Assembly: GCF_013282575.1 (NCBI RefSeq)
Contig: NZ_JAAAYE010000031.1
Coordinates: forward strand, 1 to 64,000
DNA: 64,000 nt
Source: Paraburkholderia sp. NMBU_R16
Lineage (GTDB): Bacteria > Pseudomonadota > Gammaproteobacteria > Burkholderiales > Burkholderiaceae
Direction: 5' to 3'
Numbering within the stretch: the stretch's first letter is position 1; every line of letters begins with the position of its first letter. This document shows, piece after piece, positions 44,426 to 54,100 of the stretch. Under the pieces are notes generated by a model. The model was not told where the DNA came from. It worked only from the letters and a program-made list of their open reading frames with translations, and did not search any database. The translations under genes were made by a program, and so were the position numbers.

Positions 44426-47224
44426 TCAACGGCCTTGCATGGCGCGATCGATCTCGGCGCGCAGGGTGGCCTGGAAGGCAGCCACGTGCCGGACATCGAG
44501 CATCGTGTGATGCTCGCCGCCCACCTCGATGTAGCGGTTCGTCCCGCGCGCGAAAGCGTCCCAGCGCTTGAGTTCCCGCTCCAGATAGTCGGCTTTCGTG
44601 CCCCAGAGCGGGTCGGCGTAAAAGATGCTGACCGCTTCGACGGTGCCGGACGGCCGGTGCGCCTGACCGATGTCGGACAGCCCCAGCGCGAGTGCCGACC
44701 ACGCCTTGAAGTGCGGCAGATCGAGCCCGAGCTCCATGAGCCGCGACTTGGGCGCGAGCGCATAGATGGGCTCGCAGGGGTCTTCGTTCGGGCCGAGCGT
44801 CGCGCGCAGCGAATCGGGTAGCCGCTCCATCTGATCGCGGTCGATGAGCGAGAGGAAGAATGCGAGCATGACCGCGCTCTCCACTGCATCGACCTTGCCG
44901 CGAGGGTGTTTGATGAGCGGCGGTGCATCGATGCTGCCGATGAACGCAACGCGCTCGCCGAGCGCTTCGAGCCGCTCGGCGACGGGCAGTACGACGGCGC
45001 CACCGTAAGAGTAACCGGCGATCGCATAGGGGCCGTGCGGCTGGCGCCGCCGGATCGCGGCAACGTAGGTCTCGACGAGTTCGTCGAGCGAGCGAAACGG
45101 CGTCTCTCCGTCGTTGAAGCCGCGCGCGCGAAGCGCATAGAACGGACGGTCGTTGACGAAGTAGTTCGCCAGGTTCACGAAAACAAGCACTTCGCCGACA
45201 CCGGGGTGAATGCAAAAGAGTGGCGTTTTGCTACCCGTTGTCTGCAGCGGCACGATCGGATCGTATTCGTTGGTTCGGCGACGGGTCGGCTCGAGGTGCG
45301 AGGCCAGTGCGCGCACGCTCGGATTCTGCAAGATCGTCACGAGCGAGACCGGTTCGGTGCGCTCGAGCATGACATGAAGCCGCTGCTGCAGCGTGAGGAT
45401 GTCGAGCGAGGTTCCGCCGAGGTCGAAGAAGCTCGCGGTGGCGCTGATGGCATCCAAGGGCAAGCCGAACATATCCGCGAAAACGCCGGCGATGGCGGTT
45501 TCGATCGGGCCGTCAGGCGGCACCTGTTCGCCCGTCTGGCGCCGCGCGATCTCAGCCGCGGCGGCCAGCTCGGCATCGTATTCTCCGGCTTCGAGACGCT
45601 TTCTCATCGTCGCGCGCTGGATTTTTCCGAGGCTCGTCTTCGGAAAAGCCGTCTTCGGCAGCGGCAGGATCAAGGATGGCCGAAAGCCCCACAGCAGAAT
45701 CGTCGTATTGCGTACGGCGACACTGAGCTGATGGCGGCGGGTTTCATCGGCTGGATCGATCGTCGTGGCGTACGCGATGACGAGCGATTCCGTGTCCGCT
45801 CCCTTAGGGCGCGTCGGAAACGCGGCGACGAACGAGCGTTCGATGCCGTCGAGCTGATCGATCGCCGTCTCGAGTTCGTGACTGAAGTAGTTCGCGCCGC
45901 TCACGATGATGCTGTCCTTGCTGCGTCCCACGAGGCTCAGCTTGCCGTCCTCGATTCTTCCGAGATCGCCCGTGCGAAACCATCCGTCATCGGTGAATGC
46001 CGCGCGCGTCGCTTCCTCGTTGCGGTAGTAGCGCTGGAACACCATGGGGCCGCGCAGTTGCAGCTCGCCGAGCTCACCGTTGGGCAGCACGTTGGCCTCG
46101 TCGTCGGCGATGCGCATTTCGAGCCCGATCACGGGCGTGCCGAGCGCGGCGAACTCGCGTGCGACATCGTCCTCGGGAAAGACGCGCGAGTAGATCGATC
46201 CCGCGCAGGTCTCGCTCATGCCGAACGCAGGCCAAAGCGCACGCTGCGTGAGGCCGTAGGGCGCGAGCAGCTCGAGAAACCGCCGGCCGGTTTCCACGAC
46301 GACCGCTTCGCCTCCCGAAACGATGTGCCGGAGGCACGACAGATCGAACGCGGGAGCGGGCGTGCGTTGCCCGATTGCCGCGTTGATCTGCCCGAACAGG
46401 AAGTTGGGCGCGAACGTCATCGAAACCCGGTGCCGATCGATGAGGCGCAAAAACGAGAGGGGATCGGCGAGAATCGTGGCCGAATCGACATGAACCTGCC
46501 GGGCGCCCGTGTAAAGCGGCAGCAGATGCGCCTCCAGCAATGCGGCCACGTGATCGAAAGAAATCCAGTTGAGCGCGACGTCCGACGCGTCCAGGCGCTG
46601 CCGCTCGTTCTTGCCGGCCATCGAAGCAAGCAGATTCGCGTGCGTAAGGACGACAGCCTTCGAGTTGCCCGTGGAACCCGAGGTCAGCACGAAGACGGCT
46701 GGGTCTTCGGGCGACGCCTCATAGACGGGCGCGGCGTTGGTCCCCTGCCATGCATCTCGTAGCGAGGACAGCGAGGCGGTCGGTGTGCCGCGGGCAAGCG
46801 TGGACTCGAGCGCCTGCGTCGTCACGACGAGCGGATCGTCGAGCAGCGCGCGCAAGTGCGCGATCGTCTTGTCCCAGCGAGGCGGGTCGTTGCGGATCGG
46901 CGCGACCGGACAAGGCACGCAGCCCGCCAGCACGCAACCCCAGAATGCCGGGATGAAATCGCGTGCGAGTTCCAGCAGCAACACCACCTTGTCGCCGGGC
47001 CGCTGTCCGAGAAGCCGCAGCGCCGACGCGATCCGGCGCGCTTCGTCGAGCAGCGCCGGGTAGGTCATGAACGCGCCTTCGTCGTCGGTGCCGGACAGAA
47101 ACGAAAGACCCGAATCGGGATGCAGGTAGGCAGCGCGCCAAAGCAGATCGGCAGCGCTCATCGATTGCATGCGGTGTGGGCGAGACGGTGGCGCGACCGG
47201 TTGCTCCACGACGGTGGTCAACAT
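44426..47224 (-). CDS. NRPS-like adenylation-thiolation-thioesterase synthetase, RalA/TdiA type
   Basis: A 932-residue single-module synthetase. Residues 1-545 are an adenylation domain: LTSGSTGNSKAVVL (A3, residue 180), FGMSETCAGS (A5), WFRTGDLG (A7), GRSKDSIIVSGANYFSHELE (A8) and SLGKIQR with Lys534 (A10). Residues about 570-645 are a carrier domain with FFDLGGTSLD and phosphopantetheine Ser606. Residues about 660-930 are a thioesterase: GYSYGG with Ser739, SIDAPP with Asp766, GGEHHTML with His905/906. There is no condensation domain. This A-T-TE form occurs in enzymes that join two aromatic 2-oxo acids (fungal TdiA, MicA, AtqA; bacterial RalA). The LNWISFDHVAALLEAHL stretch resembles their A4 region. 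AGGAA precedes ATG 47224. Substrate and product are inferred, not shown. Confidence 0.85.
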   Translation of the reverse strand: MLTTVVEQPVAPPSRPHRMQSMSAADLLWRAAYLHPDSGLSFLSGTDDEGAFMTYPALLDEARRIASALRLLGQRPGDKVVLLLELARDFIPAFWGCVLAGCVPCPVAPIRNDPPRWDKTIAHLRALLDDPLVVTTQALESTLARGTPTASLSSLRDAWQGTNAAPVYEASPEDPAVFVLTSGSTGNSKAVVLTHANLLASMAGKNERQRLDASDVALNWISFDHVAALLEAHLLPLYTGARQVHVDSATILADPLSFLRLIDRHRVSMTFAPNFLFGQINAAIGQRTPAPAFDLSCLRHIVSGGEAVVVETGRRFLELLAPYGLTQRALWPAFGMSETCAGSIYSRVFPEDDVAREFAALGTPVIGLEMRIADDEANVLPNGELGELQLRGPMVFQRYYRNEEATRAAFTDDGWFRTGDLGRIEDGKLSLVGRSKDSIIVSGANYFSHELETAIDQLDGIERSFVAAFPTRPKGADTESLVIAYATTIDPADETRRHQLSVAVRNTTILLWGFRPSLILPLPKTAFPKTSLGKIQRATMRKRLEAGEYDAELAAAAEIARRQTGEQVPPDGPIETAIAGVFADMFGLPLDAISATASFFDLGGTSLDILTLQQRLHVMLERTEPVSLVTILQNPSVRALASHLEPTRRRTNEYDPIVPLQTTGSKTPLFCIHPGVGEVLVFVNLANYFVNDRPFYALRARGFNDGETPFRSLDELVETYVAAIRRRQPHGPYAIAGYSYGGAVVLPVAERLEALGERVAFIGSIDAPPLIKHPRGKVDAVESAVMLAFFLSLIDRDQMERLPDSLRATLGPNEDPCEPIYALAPKSRLMELGLDLPHFKAWSALALGLSDIGQAHRPSGTVEAVSIFYADPLWGTKADYLERELKRWDAFARGTNRYIEVGGEHHTMLDVRHVAAFQATLRAEIDRAMQGR

Positions 47225-47376
47225 GATAGTTCCTCGGAATGGCTTGAGTGGGTGTTCTGAGGTGATGCAAAAAGCGATATCGAAAAACTCGCGTGTCAAA
47301 TTAAGGACTACTAATTAAATAGATGCTACGTAGGAGGACAAAACAACGGCAGCGCGCGGGCGCCGCGTCGCGGTGC

Positions 47377-48465
47377 TCAGCCCGCGAGCGCAGCCGGCGG
47401 TTCGACAGGTGTATAGAGCCTGCGGCGTGTTCGGACGTCGTTTGCAAGACGGCAGAGCAGCGATGCCGTGTCATCCCAGCCGATGCATGCGTCGGTAATG
47501 CTCTGTCCGTACATCAACTGCGCGAGCGGGCCGATCGGTTGGTTGCCGGCAACGAGATTCGATTCGATCATGACGCCGGCCACGTGCGTATCGCCCAGCG
47601 AGATTCGCGAGCCGAGCGAGTCGCAGACTGCCAGCTGGTTTCGATGCTGCTTGCCGCTGTTGCCGTGACTCGCATCTACGACGACACGCGCGGGCAACCC
47701 ATGCGCTGCGAGCTGTTCGCACGCTGAAGTTACGCCATGCGCGTCATAGTTCGGCACGCGGCCGCCGCGCAGCACGAGGTGCCCATGGACATTGCCCTGC
47801 GTCGCGCGTCTGACATAAGCGCCCTCGGCCGTCACCGCCACGAAGCGATGCGGCTGCCGGGAGGCCCGGATGGCGTCGATGGCCGGCTTGACGTCGCCGT
47901 TGGTGGCGTTCTTGAAGCCGATCGGGCAGGGCAGCCCCGAGGCCATCTCGCGATGCACCTGGGACTCGGTCGTGCGTGCGCCGACAGCCCCCCAACTGAC
48001 GAGATCGCAGATGTACTGGTAACCGACCGTATCCAGGAACTCTGTGGCCACGGAAACATGTAGCGAGCAAATCTCGAGCAAAAGCTGCCTGGCGCGTTTC
48101 AAACCTCCGTCGACGTCGTATGTCTCGTCAAGGTCCGGATCGTTGATGAAGCCTTTCCAGCCAAGGCAGGTTCTGGGTTTTTCGAAGTACACGCGCATTG
48201 CGATATGAAGGTCGTCGCTCAGTTCCGCTCGAATGCGTGCAAGTCGATTGGCGTACTGAAGCGCGGCGTCGGTGTCGTGAATCGAGCAAGGTCCGACGAT
48301 AATCAGTAGTTTGTCAGATGCGCCGCTCAATATCTCGGATATTTCTTTCCGAGATCGTTCGATAAAGCGCTGAGTCCCGCTCGCGGGTGGAAAGCGGTGA
48401 ATCAAATATGCGGGACTAAATAGATTGGTATCGCAAAATTGCGAAGTCTGTTGTGGCGTCAGCAT
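47377..48465 (-). CDS. 3-deoxy-7-phosphoheptulonate (DAHP) synthase, class I AroG/F type, cluster-linked
   Basis: A 362-residue enzyme condensing PEP and erythrose 4-phosphate, the entry step to aromatic compounds. IVGPCSIHDTDAAL has the metal-binding cysteine, VYFEKPRTCLGWKGFINDPD and GARTTESQVHREMASGLPCPIGFKN are hallmarks, and DASHGNSGKQ, MIESNL and CIGWDDTASLL hold the remaining metal ligands. The effector-site region reads FVAVTAEGAYV where E. coli AroG has FLSVTKWGHSA, so feedback response may differ. I prefer ATG 48465, with GGAG just upstream; ATG 48483 adds six residues and has no site. A second housekeeping copy should exist elsewhere, which makes this a pathway-dedicated paralogue. 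Confidence 0.88.
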   Translation of the reverse strand: MLTPQQTSQFCDTNLFSPAYLIHRFPPASGTQRFIERSRKEISEILSGASDKLLIIVGPCSIHDTDAALQYANRLARIRAELSDDLHIAMRVYFEKPRTCLGWKGFINDPDLDETYDVDGGLKRARQLLLEICSLHVSVATEFLDTVGYQYICDLVSWGAVGARTTESQVHREMASGLPCPIGFKNATNGDVKPAIDAIRASRQPHRFVAVTAEGAYVRRATQGNVHGHLVLRGGRVPNYDAHGVTSACEQLAAHGLPARVVVDASHGNSGKQHRNQLAVCDSLGSRISLGDTHVAGVMIESNLVAGNQPIGPLAQLMYGQSITDACIGWDDTASLLCRLANDVRTRRRLYTPVEPPAALAG

Positions 48466-48893
48466 GCTTTGCTCCGATGACACTGCGGATACAAGCTCGT
48501 GCGGCGGCTAGCTCGGTGAGGTATCCGTAGTCATTCCGCTGCAGAACCGGGAGAACGTCGCCCACGGTGGGTTGAATGTTCAGCTGAAAATGCGTGACGC
48601 GCAGTATATGCGGATTAGGAGCGGGGCGACAAGCATTTTTAAATCTATGAAGTGATAAAGAATATTGCGGAAACGCTGTAGTTACATAAAAGTGAGGAAA
48701 TTTTAAATTTGATTCGAAGTGGATTACGGGTGAATTCCGAATATTCGTATTGAAAAGAGTAGATCGTGGGTCGATTGGATTTTCGGATTTACGAATATTC
48801 GCGGCGTTAGCCGCCAAATGGATGAGCGACGCTCCGGTGTCGCCAACGCGATCGCTTGCGTGCCCCGGAGCACGCAAGCGGCCCGCCGAGGCG
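48466..48893. other. 428-bp AT-rich control region upstream of the DAHP synthase/synthetase genes
   Basis: The middle (48630-48810) is distinctly AT-rich compared with flanking genes. It holds two copies of CGAATATTCG and many T/A runs. An open frame overlaps the DAHP synthase start on the minus strand but lacks a start codon near it. I see no clear -10/-35 pair. It lies between two minus-strand genes, so a promoter for the aromatic cluster is expected here. Confidence 0.5.
48737..48802. promoter_or_regulatory. Paired palindromes, candidate operator of the aromatic cluster
   Basis: CGAATATTCG occurs at 48738-48747 and 48792-48801, each a perfect 10-bp palindrome. Centres are 54 bp apart, about five helical turns. 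With flanks, CGAATATTCGTA (left) and TACGAATATTCG (right) form a larger inverted pair. Spacing on one DNA face suggests cooperative binding or looping. The regulator is unknown; the XRE-type protein and the LuxR solo are candidates. Confidence 0.55.
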
Positions 48894-51020
48894 CTATCGC
48901 GCGGTGCCGTTCAAGCTCGAGAAGGAAGCGCCGCGCTCGACCAGCTCGACGATGAGCGGCGAGGGCTTCCAAAAGAACGCGTCCTCCTGCTCGTAGCGGC
49001 GCAGATCCGCCAGCACGTGCGCAAGACCAATCGTATCCGCATACATCATCGGTCCACCGCGATAGCGCGGAAAACCATAGCCGTGCACGAGCGTCACGTC
49101 GACGTCGAGCGGCCGCAACGCGATGCCTTCCCGCACGATGTTCGCCGCTTCGTTGATGACTGCGGTCATGAGGCGCCGCACGATTTCCTCGTCGTCGAAA
49201 TGGCGTGGGACGATTCCATGGCGCTGTCGCTCGGCGTCGATGATCGCCTCGACTTCCGGATCGGGGCTGCCCGTGCGTGCGCCCGGTTCGTAGCGATAAA
49301 AACCGCGGCCCGTCTTCTGTCCGAACCACCCGCGCTCGCAGAGCCGGTCGGCGATCTCGACATAGCGCATGCGCGCGTCGCGCGTCGGTGCGCGGCGTTT
49401 GCGCGCAGCCCAGCCGATGTCGCCGCCCGCGAGATCGACGACTTGGTACGGACCCATCGGGTAGCCGAACTCGCGCATCGCGCGATCGATCTGGTAGGGG
49501 GACGCGCCATCTTCCATCAGGTAATCGGCCGCCGTCCTGTAGACCGCGAGCAGGCGGTTGCCGATGAACCCGTCGCACACACCGGCGCGTACCGGTGTTT
49601 TGCCGAGCCGCCGGGCGAACTCGAATGCGGTCGACACGACATCGGTTGCCACGCGCGCCGGCACGACGATCTCGAGCAGCTTCATCACATGCGCAGGCGA
49701 AAAGAAATGCAGGCCGATAACGTCCGCGGCCCGCGAGGTGACGGCCGCGATTTCGTCGATGTCCAGATACGAGGTGTTGGTGGCAAGTACTGTTTGCGGC
49801 CGGGCAACGCGGTCCAGTTCGGCGAAGACGGTCTTTTTGACGGCCATGTCTTCGAACACGGCTTCGACGATCAGATCTACTGTGGAAAGCGCCGCATAGT
49901 CCGTGCTGCCGGTAAAGCGGGCGAGTGCCGCCTCTTTGCCGGCGCCCGAGAGCCTGCCCTTCGCGACGAGGCCGTCGTAGACGCGCTCGACATAAGCGCG
50001 CCCGCGACCGAGTGCCTCGTCGTCACGCTCGATCATGACGACGGGCAGCCCGGCTTCGAGGATGGCAACGGCGATGCCGGCACCCATCGTGCCGCCGCCG
50101 ACGACGCCGGTCGAGGCGATCGGGCGTGGCGGGGCCGCCTTCGTCTCGGGGGCTTTCGCGGCTTCGCGCTCGGCGAAGAACGCATGGACGAGCCCTGCGC
50201 GCTGCGGGCTGTCGAGACACTCGAGAAATGCACGGCGTTCGTATGCGAGGCCTTCGTCGAAAGGCAGTTCGAGCGCGGCTTGCACGGCGTCGACGATCTT
50301 GCCCGGCGAGAAAAGGCCGCGCGAACGCGTCGCGGTATGCCCACGCGCCTCTTCGATCGCCTTGCGCGCGGCAGTCGGATCGGCTTCGAGCGCGCGAGCG
50401 TCGCGGGTTCGTCGCGGCGGCGCATGGCGCGCGACGAGCTCGCGCGCGTAGGCGAGCCCCGCCTCGAGCGCGTCCTCGCCCTTGCCCAGTTGGTCGATGA
50501 GCCCCAGTGCAAGCGCTTCCTCGGCATCCGCGTGGCGGCCCGACAGCATCAGATCGAGCGCCGCGGCCGCGCCGATCAGGCGCGGCGTGCGTTGCGTGCC
50601 GCCTGCGCCGGGCATGAGTCCGAGCTTCACCTCGGGCAGGCCGAGCTTCGCACCGACGAGCGCGACGCGATAGTGTGCCGCCAGTGCGATTTCGAGCCCA
50701 CCGCCGAGCGCTGCGCCGTGAAGCGCGGCGACGACCGGTTTCGACGCGGCTTCGACGCGCTCGCACACATCGGGTAGCGCCGGTGGCTGCGGTGGCTTGC
50801 CGAACTCACGGATGTCGGCCCCGGCGATGAAATTCCTGCCTGCACCGACGATCAGCACGGCCGCGACAGCGGGATCGCGCTCAGCGGCATCGAGCGCATC
50901 GACGAGCCCGCGCCGAACGTCGGCGCTGAGCGCATTGACGGGGGGATGATCGATGGTGACGACGAGGATGTTGCCGGACAGCGACCAGGTGACGGCGCGA
51001 GGGGTGTTCGATGGGCTCAT
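48894..51020 (-). CDS. Bifunctional enoyl-CoA hydratase / 3-hydroxyacyl-CoA dehydrogenase
   Basis: A 708-residue beta-oxidation protein of the FadB/FadJ form. Residues about 15-190 are the hydratase domain ([29 protein letters not shown], and [20 protein letters not shown] with the catalytic Glu). Residues about 300-590 are the NAD-binding dehydrogenase, with [19 protein letters not shown] and [17 protein letters not shown] carrying the catalytic His. The C-terminal dehydrogenase repeat has [16 protein letters not shown]. No thiolase gene is beside it. It could serve fatty acid or aromatic acid degradation. Confidence 0.93.
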   Translation of the reverse strand: MSPSNTPRAVTWSLSGNILVVTIDHPPVNALSADVRRGLVDALDAAERDPAVAAVLIVGAGRNFIAGADIREFGKPPQPPALPDVCERVEAASKPVVAALHGAALGGGLEIALAAHYRVALVGAKLGLPEVKLGLMPGAGGTQRTPRLIGAAAALDLMLSGRHADAEEALALGLIDQLGKGEDALEAGLAYARELVARHAPPRRTRDARALEADPTAARKAIEEARGHTATRSRGLFSPGKIVDAVQAALELPFDEGLAYERRAFLECLDSPQRAGLVHAFFAEREAAKAPETKAAPPRPIASTGVVGGGTMGAGIAVAILEAGLPVVMIERDDEALGRGRAYVERVYDGLVAKGRLSGAGKEAALARFTGSTDYAALSTVDLIVEAVFEDMAVKKTVFAELDRVARPQTVLATNTSYLDIDEIAAVTSRAADVIGLHFFSPAHVMKLLEIVVPARVATDVVSTAFEFARRLGKTPVRAGVCDGFIGNRLLAVYRTAADYLMEDGASPYQIDRAMREFGYPMGPYQVVDLAGGDIGWAARKRRAPTRDARMRYVEIADRLCERGWFGQKTGRGFYRYEPGARTGSPDPEVEAIIDAERQRHGIVPRHFDDEEIVRRLMTAVINEAANIVREGIALRPLDVDVTLVHGYGFPRYRGGPMMYADTIGLAHVLADLRRYEQEDAFFWKPSPLIVELVERGASFSSLNGTAR

Positions 51021-51175
51021 GGGTGCGTGAGGTGGATGGTCAGACGGCGATTGTATGCCGATCTTTTACCCCGATCTCACACTCGATCGGCGCTGCCCGT
51101 GCTTGCGCCGGCCGATCGAATTCATCGTACGACACGAAGGACGCGGTGCGGGCCGGCTCAGCGGCCCACCTCCCT

Positions 51176-54100
51176 TCAGGAGGCCGATGCAGCGGCGGCA
51201 ACCGATCGCGGATCCGGCGATTCGGCGAGCCGGCCCGCGCCGTGCGCTGCGGACGCCGGACCGACGAGCGGAGCGAGCGTCGGGCCGAGCGACTTGAGCA
51301 GTTGGACGGCCATCGCGCTCGTGTAGGAATAGCGTGCGGCATACGGCTCGTGAGCGAATGCGGTCAGCGTGCCGAAGAACCGGTTGTCGATGACGAAAAC
51401 GAACGTGGCGGTCCGATTGACCTTGCGCGATTCGATGAGCCGCGCGCCGGGCGCATAGACCTCGAAGCGCTGATCGCCCGTGCCGGTCTTGCCATAGACG
51501 TCGAGCATGCGTCCGTCGGGCAACGGCAGGCCGGCCGCGAGCCGGGCGCCGGTGCCGCCTTGCACGACATCGCGCAGCAGCCCATGCACCACATTGACGA
51601 TCTCGGGCGAGACTGTCGGGTCTTTCGCGGCCGGCACGTGCTCGAATTCGGTCTCGTAGGGCGTTCCCGCCGCGAACTTGAGCGAACCGATACTGTGTGC
51701 CGGCAGCATGCGTCCGTCGTTGGCCACGATGCCGATCAACTGTGCCAACGCATCGGGCCGGTCGCCCGACGCGCCGACGGCTGCCGCATAGGACGGCGTG
51801 ACCGTTTCGAACGGATAGCCGAGCGCGCGCCAGGCCTTCGTAATGCGCGCATAGGCTTCCAACTCCACCATGTGCCGGATGCGGCGGTCCTGAGCGCCGC
51901 GATGACGCGTCTTGAAAAGCCATGCGTACGAAGTGAGCCGCACGTCCTGGCTCGCGCTGCGCAATTCGCGCTCGGACGCGTTGGGGTGGAGGCGCAGATA
52001 GCTGAGCATCCAGAGTTCGACCGGATGCACGTGCGCGATGTAGCCGCGATCGTTGAGGTTGAACTTGTCCGGACCGTACTTGGCATAGAGGCTTGCCAGG
52101 TCGTCGTCGGAGATGTGTGCGCTGACCGTGCCCTTGAGCGCGGCACGCATGCGCGCGTCGAACCAGGGCAGCGGCGCTTGCGGCGCGACGCTGCGCAGCG
52201 CCGTGGCCACCTTGGGCGGCGCCTTGCTACGCATGCCGGCAACGAGCGTATCGAGTGCCTCGTCGGGCGTCTTCCCTTGGTATTTGGTGTAGAAGCGATG
52301 CAGGTAGACGAGGCTCTCCTGATCGGCGAAACGCGTCAAGTAGGTCTGACGCAACTGCGGATCGTCGAGCCAGCGCTGCGATGGGCCGGCAGCTTCGACC
52401 ATTTCGTAGCGGACGATATCGCGCATCAAGCGCACGAAGACGAGGTTGACCGAATGCCGGAACGCATCGTGGACGGTCAGGATGCGCCCGTTGTCCGACT
52501 TGTCGAAGTTCGTGAAGGCTTGCATGCCGCCGCCCGTCGCGAAAAGCTCGCCCGGGCTGGCCGAGTATTTGCGCTCCACGGCGGCTTGCAGCATCGATGG
52601 CAGCGAGCGATCGGTCGTGTGGGAGAGGTAATCGACGGCCCAGCGCGAGAGTGCGTCGGACGGATCGGGCTGAACGCGTTTGAGCTCGGCATTCGAAAGG
52701 GCACCATAGCGCTCGTGCAGCGCCGCGACGATCTGCAGGTAAGTGATGATCGTGCGCAGTTTCGCCGTCGAGCCGAGGTTCAACCGAGCGCCGTGGTTGA
52801 TGTCGAACGGCTGGTTCACGCTGTCGGTCTGCACGCGCAGCAGGTTTTCGCCGCCGCGCCGCTCGAAAAGCGTGAAGCTGAACGCGATCTTCGACGGGTC
52901 GTCGCCCGGGCGCAGCATTTCGAAGCCGTACAGGCCGGCTGCCTTGGCACCGTCCACGGTACTCGCGCGCGCCAGCCGGTCGCTGACCTCGGCCTGTACG
53001 CTCTTGTCGAGCGTCGATTGGGCCGTCAGGTCGAGGCGGTTGAGATCGTACACATTCGATACGCCCAGCATCCCCATCAGTTGCGCACGTAAAAGCGTGA
53101 CGGCCTTGCGCGCGACATAGGACGTGGCAGGCTGCAGCGGCGCGGCGCGGTGCAGCTCGAGCCGTTCCGCCAGCGCCGCATCGCGCAGCGAACTCGAGAT
53201 GACGCCGTTGGCGGCCAGCACGCGCACGTAGCTGTCGGTCAGATGATCGAGCGCGACGGGATTGCGCACGAGAAAATACGAGGGCGCGCGCTGCGCAATC
53301 AACAGCGAGAGCGCCTGCTTGAATGCGAGTGCTTCGTCGGAAAGCGTCTGGCCCGTCGCTTCGTTGTTGCTGTTGCGTATGCTGGCTTGCGTGAGCAGGC
53401 GGTTGACCTCGTCGAAATCGCGGCCGTACCAGGCGGCCAGGCCATCGCCGAGTCCTTCGACTTCGCCGGTGCCCGGTTGTGCCGCGAGCGGCACCGTGTT
53501 GAGGTAGTGGACGACGATCGAGCGGCGCGCCGGCATCGTTTTTTCGCCGCCCATATAGGCGCGCACCGATGCCGATGCGATCTGACGCAGCTTCTCGGGC
53601 GGCGTGGCGGTGCGCCCGCCCGGCGAATGGCGAAACTTTTCGGTTTGCGTGGCAAGCGTGCTGCCGCCCGGCGTTGCCTGATGCCGGTTCACGAGACGCA
53701 GCGCCTGATCGCTCAACGCGCGCGAGAAACGGCCCCAATCGATGGCCGGATTGCGATAGGGCTGACTCGCATCGAGCAGGTAGCGATCCTCGATGAACGT
53801 GAGCGCGCTCACGATCAGCGGCGGGATCGATTCGAAGTTTCCGTAGACGAGCGCGGGATAGCGGGCGCTGAAGAGCGGCTCGCCTTGCGTGTCGAACAAC
53901 TGCAGGCCGCCTTGATCTTTCTCGCGGTAAGGAAGAAAGAGGCCGCGGTCCGCAATCGACGTCATCGTCGACGAATCGCGGGCCTGCCGCGTGACCTGGT
54001 AGCCGCGCGAAACGAGACGCTTTTCGAAATCGGGCAGTTGGGCATAACCGAGCCGAACGTCGTAGGGGCCGCCGTGCGTAGGAAAGCGGATGCTGTTGCT

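Noticed and set aside
48416..48877. Minus-strand frame overlapping the DAHP synthase start (PTVGDVLPVLQRNDYGYL)
   Set aside because: The middle looks protein-like, but there is no start codon or ribosome site near it and it overlaps the DAHP synthase N-terminus in another frame. A leader peptide role was considered and not supported.
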